From: Hyphomonadaceae bacterium
GTDB lineage: Bacteria; Pseudomonadota; Alphaproteobacteria; Caulobacterales; Hyphomonadaceae
DNA length: 64,000 nucleotides
Assembly: GCA_024742355.1 (NCBI GenBank)
Contig: JANSYM010000013.1
Coordinates: 1 to 64,000 of the forward strand
Direction: 5' to 3'
Position numbers and translations under genes: made by a program. The notes under the pieces were generated by a model. The model ran no database searches and was not told the DNA's origin. It saw nothing but the letters and a program-made list of their open reading frames with translations. Positions 55,347 to 63,483 of the stretch are shown in pieces. Every line of letters starts with the position of its first letter. Position 1 is the stretch's first letter.

Positions 55347-56227
55347 TGCGGGGTCGGGTGATAGCGATTCTCCTTGCGGCGGTGGCAGCGTGCCAGGCGC
55401 CGTCAGCCACAGGTTCAGCTCCCGCGGTCAATATTGACGCTTTGCGCTGGCTCGATCCGTCGGCCGATCCGGTGGCGCACCTGACGGTTCAGCCAGCCAC
55501 GTGCCAGACGGCACCGGTCAGCCCGTCCGCACAACGCGGTGCGCTGCTATTCTCGAGCCCACTCTTGCTGGGCGGACAAGCGGCGAAGGCCGGTCTCAGC
55601 TGTGCATCCTGCCACCGAAATGGGCGCGGAAATTCGGCTTTTCTCTTCATGGGCATTTCCGGTGCGCCCGGCACAGCCGACGTGACCCACGGTCTGTTCT
55701 CCACAGTCCGCGCGGACGAGACGTTCAATCCCGTGCCCATTCCTGACCTGGCCACAGCAGAAGGTCGTACACGCGTTGATCGTGAGCAAGCAGGCGTGTT
55801 GGAAACGTTTCTGACAGCGCAAATTGTTGAGGAGTTTTCGGGCACGGCACCGGAATCTGTCGTGATCGATGACCTGGCAGCTTACATTCGCACATTGGAT
55901 ACTGCGGCATGCGCCCCCAACACGATTGAAGCGCAATCCTGGCGCGCCGAGCTTTCTTTACTCCGCGCTGGCCTGATCGCACCAGACGTACGGAGTGGCA
56001 GTTATAAAGACGCGATGCGTGCAGCCCTCGGTCGTCTTTATGAGCGCTATCCCGGGCAGCAACACGCCGACTTGCGTACTGACCTGATTCAGCTCAGCCG
56101 CGTTTTAGCCGACGGCAATCCTCCGGAAGACATCGGCCAGACTTTGGACCAACTGGCTGAACAGCTGGCAGGCGCCGAGGCGGGCTCTCTCTATAGCCCT
56201 GAAGTTCTGAGCCGGGCCCTGCGCTAA
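55346..56227 (+). CDS. Lipoprotein c-type cytochrome, single heme site
   Basis: 293 residues. The signal [16 protein letters not shown] has a lipobox (Cys16). One heme-binding motif C-A-S-C-H at 86-90, in the context GALLFSSPLLLGGQAAKAGLSCASCHRNGRG, resembles the heme domain of cytochrome c peroxidase/MauG-like proteins; a second CXXCH is absent. The C-terminal ~120 residues are helical. Electron partner unknown. Its start shares one base with the TPR gene stop. Confidence 0.82.
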   Translation: MRGRVIAILLAAVAACQAPSATGSAPAVNIDALRWLDPSADPVAHLTVQPATCQTAPVSPSAQRGALLFSSPLLLGGQAAKAGLSCASCHRNGRGNSAFLFMGISGAPGTADVTHGLFSTVRADETFNPVPIPDLATAEGRTRVDREQAGVLETFLTAQIVEEFSGTAPESVVIDDLAAYIRTLDTAACAPNTIEAQSWRAELSLLRAGLIAPDVRSGSYKDAMRAALGRLYERYPGQQHADLRTDLIQLSRVLADGNPPEDIGQTLDQLAEQLAGAEAGSLYSPEVLSRALR

Positions 56228-56781
56228 TGGGCGGCAATCCGCAAGGCGAGATCAGGATCTGTGCCTTTGGTATAGCGTACCGCGAGGGCGTTCTCGCCTC
56301 GAGCTCGTCCGAAAAGCTCGACTTCACCACATGGCTCGAACCCGAGTTTCCGCAAGACCCGTCCAGATGCCGGATTGTCGACAAAATGGCCGGACGCGAA
56401 GTGCTGGATGTCCATATCCTCTTCGGCCCAGTTCATGACCGCCTGCGCCGCTTCAGTGACAAAGCCCTGCCCCCACCAATCCTGGGCCAGCCAGTAGCCG
56501 ATCTCCCAGACATCCATGGGTTTCAGATCGAGCCCTACACACCCGATGACGCCAGCTTCCGCATGCGTAATGACCAGCACATAGGCGGTATCCTCAACCC
56601 AACCTTTGGGTACGCGCTCGAGCCACTCCTCAGCATCGGAGAGCTGATAGGGATATGGTGCGCGGCCGAGATTCCACGCAACATCCTTCACACCGATACG
56701 CTCAGTGATCTGACCCGCATCGTGCGGCAAGGGAGGTCGCAGCACCAGTCGCTCCGTTCGAAGTATGATCGGGTTGGCCAT
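56224..56781 (-). CDS. GNAT acetyltransferase (RimJ/RimL type), copy 1
   Basis: 185 residues. The N-terminus ILRTERLVLRPPLPHDAGQI is RimJ/L-like. YVLVITHAEAGVIGCVGL, EIGYWLAQDWWGQGFVTEAAQAVM (acetyl-CoA pyrophosphate loop) and ASGHFVDNPASGRVLRKLGFEP are typical. It probably acetylates a protein N-terminus or a small amine. Copy 2 immediately upstream (3 bases between) is clearly related, so the pair arose by tandem duplication. It overlaps the cytochrome gene by 4 bases, tail to tail. Confidence 0.88.
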   Translation of the reverse strand: MANPIILRTERLVLRPPLPHDAGQITERIGVKDVAWNLGRAPYPYQLSDAEEWLERVPKGWVEDTAYVLVITHAEAGVIGCVGLDLKPMDVWEIGYWLAQDWWGQGFVTEAAQAVMNWAEEDMDIQHFASGHFVDNPASGRVLRKLGFEPCGEVELFGRARGENALAVRYTKGTDPDLALRIAAH

Positions 56782-56784
56782 GTC

Positions 56785-57345
56785 CTATCCTCGCCCTGAC
56801 GTGTTGTGCACGTCATCATGTTTTGAGCTCAGCGCATACCGCCAGGCTGCGTCTTTGCCGCCGCGGCCCTGGCTGAACATCATTTTCTCACCCACACGCA
56901 CGAATCCCAGCTTTTCCAGCACCCGGCCAGAGGCCGGATTGTCCTGGAAATGGCCGGCAACGAACTCCGTCACACCAAACTCTGCCTGTCCCCAGGCGAG
57001 CAGAGCCCGCGCAGCTTCGGTGGCGACGCCGCGACCTTGCACTGCCTTGTCCACCCAATAACCAATCTCCCAGGCATCGCCGCCTGTGCGGTTGAACCCC
57101 ACGGACCCGATCACACCTGCTTCGGCATGGGTGATCACAAACGCATATTCGCTGCCCTGTGCACGCGCCTGGTCGGCATAAGCGATCCAATCGAGCGCGT
57201 CCGCCGGCGCGTAAGGATGTGGCAAGCGCGCAAGATTGCGCGCCATTTCCGCGTCATTCACGCAGCAGGCAATCTGACGTGCGTCGCGCGCGAGGGGCGG
57301 GCGCATGATGAAACGCTCTGACCCGAACTCAAATGATCTGCTCAT
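56785..57345 (-). CDS. GNAT acetyltransferase (RimJ/RimL type), copy 2
   Basis: 186 residues when started at ATG 57345; the frame extends to 57462. It shares with copy 1 the segments RPPLARDARQI, YAFVITHAEAGVIGSVGF, DAWEIGYWVDKAVQGRGVATEAARALL and AGHFQDNPASGRVLEKLGF. The C-terminus ends in a different short tail (SSKHDDVHNTSGRG). Substrate unknown. It lies downstream of the rpmA terminator. Confidence 0.87.
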   Translation of the reverse strand: MSRSFEFGSERFIMRPPLARDARQIACCVNDAEMARNLARLPHPYAPADALDWIAYADQARAQGSEYAFVITHAEAGVIGSVGFNRTGGDAWEIGYWVDKAVQGRGVATEAARALLAWGQAEFGVTEFVAGHFQDNPASGRVLEKLGFVRVGEKMMFSQGRGGKDAAWRYALSSKHDDVHNTSGRG

Positions 57346-57365
57346 CTGCGGTCTCCATGGGAAGG

Positions 57366-57402
57366 CAAAGAAAAAGGGGAGACAGTGGCCTGCCTCCCCT
57401 CG
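57366..57402 (-). terminator. Rho-independent terminator of rplU-rpmA
   Basis: GGGGAG (57376-57381) pairs with CTCCCC (57394-57399), extended by an inner CAG/CTG. The A-rich plus strand 57368-57375 gives the U-tract of the minus transcript. It lies ~40 bases after the rpmA stop. Confidence 0.8.
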
Positions 57403-57442
57403 GATTCTTTGGCCACCCCTCGGCGACCGGTAATGGGCCGCG

Positions 57443-57712
57443 CTATTCAGCTGCGTCCGCAAGCGGCGTCACCGACACGTACTGACGGTTGCCACGCTTG
57501 CGCGTAAATTCGACTTTCCCTTCGACCAGGGCGAAAAGCGTGTGGTCCTTGCCCATGCCGACGCCGCGACCAGGATAGGTCTTGGTACCGCGCTGGCGGA
57601 TAATAATATTGCCCGGGATCACGTGCTCGCCACCATATTTCTTGGTGCCAAGGTATTTAGGATTTGAATCGCGTCCGTTCTTCGACGAACCGCCTGATTT
57701 CTTATGAGCCAT
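57443..57712 (-). CDS. rpmA: 50S ribosomal protein L27
   Basis: 89 residues. [22 protein letters not shown] is the flexible N-terminus that reaches the peptidyl-transferase centre; [28 protein letters not shown] is the core. It has no N-terminal extension requiring cleavage, as expected outside Firmicutes. It lies 41 bases after rplU and before the terminator. Confidence 0.98.
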   Translation of the reverse strand: MAHKKSGGSSKNGRDSNPKYLGTKKYGGEHVIPGNIIIRQRGTKTYPGRGVGMGKDHTLFALVEGKVEFTRKRGNRQYVSVTPLADAAE

Positions 57713-57753
57713 ATCCGGTCTCCAATCTGTAATTTCAGCCTATAACTGAAATC

Positions 57754-58422
57754 TTACCCTTTCGCGAGCTCTTTGGCCTGGGCGACCCAGTCATTGCTCT
57801 CAAACTTACCAGAAGCGCCAATCTTCTCTTCGAGCGCTTCAATGTCGGCTTTCTTCATTTTCGCGATTTGCGCGAACGTGGTGATGCCTTCCGCTTCCAG
57901 CTTGCCGGCAAACACTTTGCCGAGACCCTTCATCTTGGTCAGGTCGTCCGCCTTGGCCGGGGCCGCAGCTTTCTTGGCGGCCGGCTTTGCAGCTTCGTCC
58001 TTCTTGGCCGCTGGCTTCTTGGCTTCAGCTTTGGCCTTGGGCGCTGCCTCTTTCTTAGGAGCCTCGTCCTTCTTCGGCGCGGCCTTCTTCTTGGCCGGGG
58101 CTTTCTTGCCGTCAGCCAGGATCGAGTCGATGGTCACAACTGTTTCCAGCTGGCGATGACCTTTCTTGCGGCGATAGGTGTTGCGCTGACGCTTTTTCAT
58201 GATCAGCACTTTTGCGCCCTTGCGCTGTTCGGCAACGGTGCCGACCACGCTGGCACCAGACACAACCGGCTCACCGATGGTGACTTTCTTGCCGTCGCCC
58301 AGCATCAGAACACTGTCGAAAGTAACGCTTTCGCCTGCATCCGCAGCGAGCTTTTCAATGACGATCTCATCGCCTTCGGCAACTTTGTACTGTTTGCCAC
58401 CTGTCTTAATGACCGCGAACAT
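57754..58422 (-). CDS. rplU: 50S ribosomal protein L21 with helix-hairpin-helix C-terminal extension
   Basis: 222 residues, twice the usual ~103. The L21 body is residues 1-102 ([52 protein letters not shown]). A Lys/Ala-rich linker (~108-160) follows. The terminal ~60 residues ([39 protein letters not shown], then [13 protein letters not shown]) form a helix-hairpin-helix-type domain also found at the end of some NuoE proteins. The start at 58422 has AAAGGA 9 bases upstream. Confidence 0.95.
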   Translation of the reverse strand: MFAVIKTGGKQYKVAEGDEIVIEKLAADAGESVTFDSVLMLGDGKKVTIGEPVVSGASVVGTVAEQRKGAKVLIMKKRQRNTYRRKKGHRQLETVVTIDSILADGKKAPAKKKAAPKKDEAPKKEAAPKAKAEAKKPAAKKDEAAKPAAKKAAAPAKADDLTKMKGLGKVFAGKLEAEGITTFAQIAKMKKADIEALEEKIGASGKFESNDWVAQAKELAKG

Positions 58423-58496
58423 GACGCTCGTCCTTTTCAGAACATAAAAAATGAAACTTTGGCCGCTGCCGAAGCCGGCGCGGGCATGAAGGCGCG

Positions 58497-58525
58497 GATA
58501 AACACCAAACACGCGCCCGAGTCAA
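58497..58525 (-). promoter_or_regulatory. Promoter of rplU-rpmA
   Basis: On the minus strand TTGACT (58520-58525) and TTTATC (58497-58502) are separated by exactly 17 bases, 75 bases before the rplU start. It is a strong sigma-70 type match. The transcript leader is ~70 bases. Confidence 0.55.
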
Positions 58526-58590
58526 ACCTATTTCCGCATGAAATGCAGGGCTTGATGCGAGAAACTTACGGGGGTAGGGCATCCCGGCGC

Positions 58591-58680
58591 GGAGAGGTGC
58601 CGGAGTGGCTGAACGGGACGGTCTCGAAAACCGTTGAGCGCGCAAGCGTTCCGAGGGTTCGAATCCCTCTCTCTCCGCCA
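58591..58680 (+). tRNA. tRNA-Ser (anticodon CGA)
   Basis: 90-base class II tRNA. The acceptor stem GGAGAGG (58591-58597) pairs with TCTCTCC (58670-58676), then G and an encoded CCA. The anticodon stem ACGGT / ACCGT encloses CTCGAAA with anticodon CGA (58625-58627). A long variable arm (GAGCGCGCAAGCGTTC) and T loop TTCGAAT follow. A possible promoter is TTGATG (58552-58557) with TAGGGC (58575-58580). Confidence 0.97.
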
Positions 58681-58684
58681 GATT

Positions 58685-60571
58685 CTATGGGGCTGCAGAC
58701 GCAAATTCCGAGCGTGCGGCATCGTCGCCGGCGGTGTCAGGCTCCAGGCGCTGAATGCGATCGCGCTCTTCATCTGCTTCCTGATTGCGGCCAAGCTTGG
58801 TCAGAGCTTCCACCCGCATGCGGCGGACGGTGATGTTTGCCGGGTCGCGTTCGAGCAGGTTGTCTGCATTCGACAGCGCGTCGGCATGCTTGTTCAGAGC
58901 GATCTGAACCGCCACCAATTGAGCAACCGTCTCCGGATCAGCCTCTTCGCTCATCGACATCAGCTGCAACAGGGTCTCCTCGGCACGCGCCGGATTACCG
59001 GTGGTCGCATAGTTGCGGGCAAGCGCCATCAGCACGGAGGCGTCGTTCGGGCGCAGCTCCATGTAAGCGAGCAAGGTCTGCTCCGCCTGGTCATACGCCT
59101 CCATGGCCATCAGATGATCGGCCAGCTCAAACGTGATCTTGCGGCTTTCGGGATTGAGCAGCAGAGCCTGTTGGAACGCCGCCAGAGCCTCGTCATTCTG
59201 TTCGAGCACAGTTTGTGCGCGGGCTTTGTACAGCCAGAATAGCGAGCTCTGCGGATTGCTTTCCAACAGGGCATCCAGGCGGGCGAGCGCAGATTCAGCG
59301 GCCTCGTGACGATATTCATATCGCGCCAGCGCAAAGGCTGTGGGCTGCATATAGATGGACGTGGCGGGGATCTCAGCAGCCGTCTCTATTGCCTGGTTCG
59401 GCGACTCCGTCGCGATTTGCAACAAGGCGCACAGATAGGTGAAACGCTCATTATCATTGCGCTGCGCGCAGGTCTGATCCCGGGTCTCGATGCTCGGTGG
59501 GCGAACTACGCCGCTTACTTCCTGCAATGCCTCCAAGAGCGATTCCTGCTCCGTCGACATTTCAACATTTGCCATTTTTCCGACCACCCGACGCGCGGCC
59601 CGTGGTCGCTCGGAGGCCAGCAAATTCACAGCGCGCGAGAACAGGATGTCGAAATCGTTTTGCGCCTCAGCGCTGGCGTCGCGAAACATCGGCAAGGCGG
59701 TTTCGAAGCGGCCAAATGCAAAATTGTATTCGGCCCACTCTTTCATGGTCGGCGCGCTGTCTGGCGCGAGCGCGAGCGCCCGCTCATAATCGGCCTCAAC
59801 TTCGTCGCTCGGATGCGTACCGGCGCGGGCCTTGGCCGTCGCAAGGCGACGCCAGGTCGGGCCGCTATCGGGCCGATACTCGATCGACTTGTCGAATGAT
59901 TTGATCGCATCTTCATAGGCCGCAAGCGCCATCTGGGATTGTCCCAGAAGCGACAGGGATTTGCCCTTGCGCGAGCTGCTGGTGATATCCACTGAGCGCT
60001 CAAACACCCGGATCGCCTGTTCATGCTGTCCGGTTTCGGCGAGCAGAATGCCATAGTTCACATAGCCTGGATTGTGGTTCGGATTCGCCGCCACGTGCAC
60101 GGCATAAGCGTCAATCGCCGCTTCCGTGTTTCCGGCGCCGCGATAGGACTGCGCATAGGCGAACGAGCTGCCATGTTCGATCCGCTCCTCGGGTGAAAGG
60201 CCGGAGAGAACCATCAGAGCTTCGTCATGCCGTTTTCGCTTAGCCAACAGGCGGCCAACATAGGCTTCCAGTTCCGGACGCCTGGACGGGTCTGAAGATC
60301 TAAAAAATGCAGTCGTGCGCAGATTTTCCGATGAAAGCGGCGCCAGGTCCGTGTTCTGCACGATGGCCACCAGATCGTCGTGATAATCGGCATCGACCTC
60401 TTCCTCGGCGCTGCGGTCAATCTCTGACTCATCATCAGACGAGATTGCACGCACAATGCCTTCCTGGTCGTCATTGCGGACCACGATTTCGGCGACCAGC
60501 GCACTGATCGACAAGACCAGGGCAAGGGCCGTCAGAACCGGGGCGGAGAACAGACGCGATTGATCATGCAT
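58685..60571 (-). CDS. Membrane-anchored TPR protein coupled to the ATP-grasp fusion
   Basis: 628 residues. One N-terminal membrane helix (VLTALALVLSISALVAEIVV), an acidic segment (DDESEIDRSAEEEVDADYHDD), then about a dozen TPR units to residue ~600, for example YVNYGILLAETGQHEQAIRVF, SLLGQSQMALAAYEDAIKSF and LFWLYKARAQTVLEQNDEALAAF. It is likely periplasmic. The ATG at 60571 overlaps the end of the fusion gene by 8 bases, so the two are translated together and probably form a complex. The frame also contains a TTG at 60577. Confidence 0.88.
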   Translation of the reverse strand: MHDQSRLFSAPVLTALALVLSISALVAEIVVRNDDQEGIVRAISSDDESEIDRSAEEEVDADYHDDLVAIVQNTDLAPLSSENLRTTAFFRSSDPSRRPELEAYVGRLLAKRKRHDEALMVLSGLSPEERIEHGSSFAYAQSYRGAGNTEAAIDAYAVHVAANPNHNPGYVNYGILLAETGQHEQAIRVFERSVDITSSSRKGKSLSLLGQSQMALAAYEDAIKSFDKSIEYRPDSGPTWRRLATAKARAGTHPSDEVEADYERALALAPDSAPTMKEWAEYNFAFGRFETALPMFRDASAEAQNDFDILFSRAVNLLASERPRAARRVVGKMANVEMSTEQESLLEALQEVSGVVRPPSIETRDQTCAQRNDNERFTYLCALLQIATESPNQAIETAAEIPATSIYMQPTAFALARYEYRHEAAESALARLDALLESNPQSSLFWLYKARAQTVLEQNDEALAAFQQALLLNPESRKITFELADHLMAMEAYDQAEQTLLAYMELRPNDASVLMALARNYATTGNPARAEETLLQLMSMSEEADPETVAQLVAVQIALNKHADALSNADNLLERDPANITVRRMRVEALTKLGRNQEADEERDRIQRLEPDTAGDDAARSEFASAAP

Positions 60572-63002
60572 GGGCAAGGCCGTTGTCTTTCAGGCTCTCA
60601 ACGAGACCCTTTTGCTGAACATTTTGAATCTCGATACCAGGCCGTCCGTTGACCTCGAGCACCAGAGGGCCGCGATCATGATCCAGACAGACATCGACTC
60701 CGATATAGCCGAGCGGAATCGCTTCGGCGGAATTCTTGGCGATCTCGATGATTTGCCGCCATTTCGGGATTTTGAACCCGATCAGGTCGGCGCCTGTGTC
60801 CGGATGTTCCGGCGTGGTCTGGCCTTTGAGGGCCGCATTGGTGACCTCGCCGGTCTCGATATCGATGGCGAGACCGATCGCGCCCTGATGCAAATTGGCT
60901 TTGCCGCCCGACTTCTTCGTGGGCAGGCGCAACATGGCCGAAACGGGGCGTTTCTCGTGCAGAATGACGCGAATATCCGACAGGCCGAAATCGGAGAGCT
61001 CGCTGAGCTCACCATGTTGCGTCAGAAGCGGCTCGACATAGGCGTAATCCTCGTCACCGCTTTGAGAAAAGGATCCGTTGAGGATCTCGCCGACATGGCG
61101 CGAAATCTGTTCAGCCGTCCGGACCTTGCCGCTGGCGGAGACGAAGTTCTTTCCCTCTCGGCCACTGATAATCATGATTCCATTGCCCTGGGAGCCTCGA
61201 TTTGGCTTCAGTGCGAAGGCGCCGAGATCAGCCAGCGTCTGCATGAACTCAGGCAATTCACGAAATGACTTGCACACCGCATAAGTCTTCGCGACCGGCA
61301 CACCGGCATCTTTGAGGATTTCCTTGCTCCGCAGCTTGTCCGCTGCAAGATCCAGCAGTTCAGTCGGGTTGAGCGTGTTCACATAGTCTCTGTTACGCGC
61401 ATTCATGCCCAGCACCGGACCATTGCCGAGAATGGAGCGGAAGCGGAAATATTCCTGCAAGCGCATTCCCGACCATTGCCCAATCGCCAGCTGCACCGCC
61501 AGAACCAACAGCAAGAGCTCTGGCATCAGCGCGAACAGGCCCTGTAGCAGGACAGAGGAAAACACGATGTAACAGGCAATGATGGTGACCAAAGTGCCGG
61601 CCCCGGTAATCATCATACCGCGCCAGTCACTCTCATCGACCATGTTGTGAATGCGCTCGGCGAGGAAGGAAATGATCACCACCGGGAACAGCGCCAGGAT
61701 GCCGAATTGCAGGCTCGACCGATTCCCGAGCCAAAGCAGGATGCCGATGAACAGCACCGTACAGATCGTAATGACCGCGGCTAATCGCGGTATCTTCAAA
61801 ATGTTGAACGAGTTGAAATAAGCGAGCATCGCGACCGCAAACGCGACAATGCCGGAAAACGTAATCAGTCCAAGCCAGAGCCCGGTATTCATGCAGGCGG
61901 CTGCGATCAACATCGGCATGAAGATTCCGAAGGTCTGCAATCCGACTACGCTGCGCAGGAAGATCGTCACCAGCGCCGCCAGCGGGAACATCAGGAACAC
62001 GCCAATCATTTCTTCGGGCAGCCCTGTCAGCTTCATCAAACGCGCAGCATTGAATCGGTTGAGGACAGGCTCGTTTTCGTCGAATTCGAACAGCGCGGGA
62101 GACTGGCTCACTGGAGAGATGGTGAAGCGGTAATCAAAATTAATGTTGCGCGTGTGCCGGAACAGGGCGTGATCGCCGGTATAGAGGCGAAGATAGTTTT
62201 CCGGCAGGCTGGCAAAATAGCCATTGGTGGGATCGAACGGTACCCAACGACCTTCAATCAAGACCTCCAGCCATTGGTGCGAGGTCTTCTTCGACCCCTC
62301 ATTCATGATCACCCCGCCGACAAGACGAGCCGGGATACCATTTGAGCGTGCGAGGGCGACGAACAGGCGGCCCTTGCCGTTACAGCTGGCGCGGCCAAGG
62401 CGCAGCGCTGTCAGCGCGTCTGTAAAACCTTTGAACGGGGCGCCTTCAATATTCTCGTAGGTATACCCGTAAATCGCCTCCAGAACCGGAACGAGCTCGC
62501 GGCTATCGGCGGGCTGGATCGTTGACCACAGCTCCATAATCTCCGGATGGCCGACCTGAACACCCTCTTCTTCGACCAGGTATTGCGCATACTGCTCCGG
62601 CAGGAATTGCGGCACTTGCAGCGACTCATCGAGCGCGTAGCTGAGCTCTTTCGACGTGATCATCGCATGGTAGCGAATCTCGCGTCCACGATCGCCTGAC
62701 CACATGCCGCGCCGTCCGGAGGCGTCGGTCTGATCATCAAACTGCAATTGTCCTGACAGGATATTCTCTCGAACAATGTCCTGGCGCTCGTCGCCGGAGG
62801 GCAGAAATGTCGTGACATCCACATCACGATCATCGCCGACAAAGCTCATCGACAGGGAATAGTCGTACAGCGTCACGGCCCGCAGCTGGCTCAGCAAAGT
62901 CGGTGAGCTGCGCAGATGCAGGATCGCCAAAACCAGGCATATCGCGATCAACCATCCGCTCGGATGTCGCGCAATTGTCGCGAGACGTGCTAGCCAGTTC
63001 AT
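60564..63002 (-). CDS. Transglutaminase-like / 7TM / RimK-type ATP-grasp ligase fusion
   Basis: 812 residues. A membrane helix (~17-31) is followed by an extracytoplasmic domain. A transglutaminase core contains RASCNGKGRLFVALARSNGIPARLVGG (in two parts), SHQWLEVLIEGRWVPFDPTNG; Cys207, His242 and Asp257 form an apparently complete triad. About seven membrane helices span 335-510. A cytoplasmic ATP-grasp domain (~530-812) has LGMNARNRDYV, ALKPNRGSQGNGI with Lys599, DIRVILHEKRPVSA, LHQGAIGLAIDIETG and VLEVNGRPGIEIQN with the metal Glu783/Asn785. In gammaproteobacteria these halves are normally two neighbouring genes (UUP1-type and alpha-L-glutamate-ligase-like). Substrate unknown. Start ATG 63002; GTG 63056 is possible. 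Confidence 0.88.
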   Translation of the reverse strand: MNWLARLATIARHPSGWLIAICLVLAILHLRSSPTLLSQLRAVTLYDYSLSMSFVGDDRDVDVTTFLPSGDERQDIVRENILSGQLQFDDQTDASGRRGMWSGDRGREIRYHAMITSKELSYALDESLQVPQFLPEQYAQYLVEEEGVQVGHPEIMELWSTIQPADSRELVPVLEAIYGYTYENIEGAPFKGFTDALTALRLGRASCNGKGRLFVALARSNGIPARLVGGVIMNEGSKKTSHQWLEVLIEGRWVPFDPTNGYFASLPENYLRLYTGDHALFRHTRNINFDYRFTISPVSQSPALFEFDENEPVLNRFNAARLMKLTGLPEEMIGVFLMFPLAALVTIFLRSVVGLQTFGIFMPMLIAAACMNTGLWLGLITFSGIVAFAVAMLAYFNSFNILKIPRLAAVITICTVLFIGILLWLGNRSSLQFGILALFPVVIISFLAERIHNMVDESDWRGMMITGAGTLVTIIACYIVFSSVLLQGLFALMPELLLLVLAVQLAIGQWSGMRLQEYFRFRSILGNGPVLGMNARNRDYVNTLNPTELLDLAADKLRSKEILKDAGVPVAKTYAVCKSFRELPEFMQTLADLGAFALKPNRGSQGNGIMIISGREGKNFVSASGKVRTAEQISRHVGEILNGSFSQSGDEDYAYVEPLLTQHGELSELSDFGLSDIRVILHEKRPVSAMLRLPTKKSGGKANLHQGAIGLAIDIETGEVTNAALKGQTTPEHPDTGADLIGFKIPKWRQIIEIAKNSAEAIPLGYIGVDVCLDHDRGPLVLEVNGRPGIEIQNVQQKGLVESLKDNGLAHA

Positions 63003-63483
63003 GTTGAGATCTAACCCCACCTTGGTACGCTGTTCGCGCCCGGTCTGTGTTCGCACGGTCTATAGATTACCGCCGTGTGCCCCGGTCGTCTGTTTACAAT
63101 TCAGCAATATTAACCATCAGAGCCTCGCGCCTATACTCCAATCAATGACGCTTGGCGAGCCCCGCTATGTGGTGCGGAATCAAGGAGAAAATGGGGCTGG
63201 TTTCTGCCCCAAAAAGTGCACATTTGAACACGTTCCACGCGGGTCGAGCACGGATATCATTCCCGCCCCCCTGCGCACCAACCAATAAGGTCCTGTTCCA
63301 CTGCGGCTTTTTCGCAGAACGCCCGATCTTGCCCATTGCAATGCCCATCGTTGCAATTGCAACTGTTGGCATGGTCGATTAATTGGCGTCACACCTGTAA
63401 CGTCATCGATTTCGTGCTCAACACTGCGTTAGATGACCACAGCTTGTTCACCCATTTGTCGCGCAATCGGGCGACACAGATGG
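63003..63483. other. 481-base intergenic region upstream of the fusion gene
   Basis: No convincing gene. Short open frames here have no ribosome sites or homology. It contains a 32-base interrupted palindrome (63341-63372) and presumably the promoter of the leftward fusion-TPR operon. The segment 63290-63370 is unusually rich in short CCCAT/TTGCAA repeats. Confidence 0.5.
63341..63372. repeat. 32-bp interrupted palindrome
   Basis: ATGCC (63341-63345), the perfect 14-bp palindrome GTTGCAATTGCAAC (63350-63363) and GGCAT (63368-63372) share one symmetry axis at 63356/63357. It is a good operator candidate in the gap upstream of the fusion gene, ~340 bases before its ATG. Confidence 0.5.

Noticed and set aside
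63152-63382. Small plus-strand frame (76 codons) in the right intergenic region
   Set aside because: No ribosome site, odd composition, and it runs through the palindrome; treated as non-coding.
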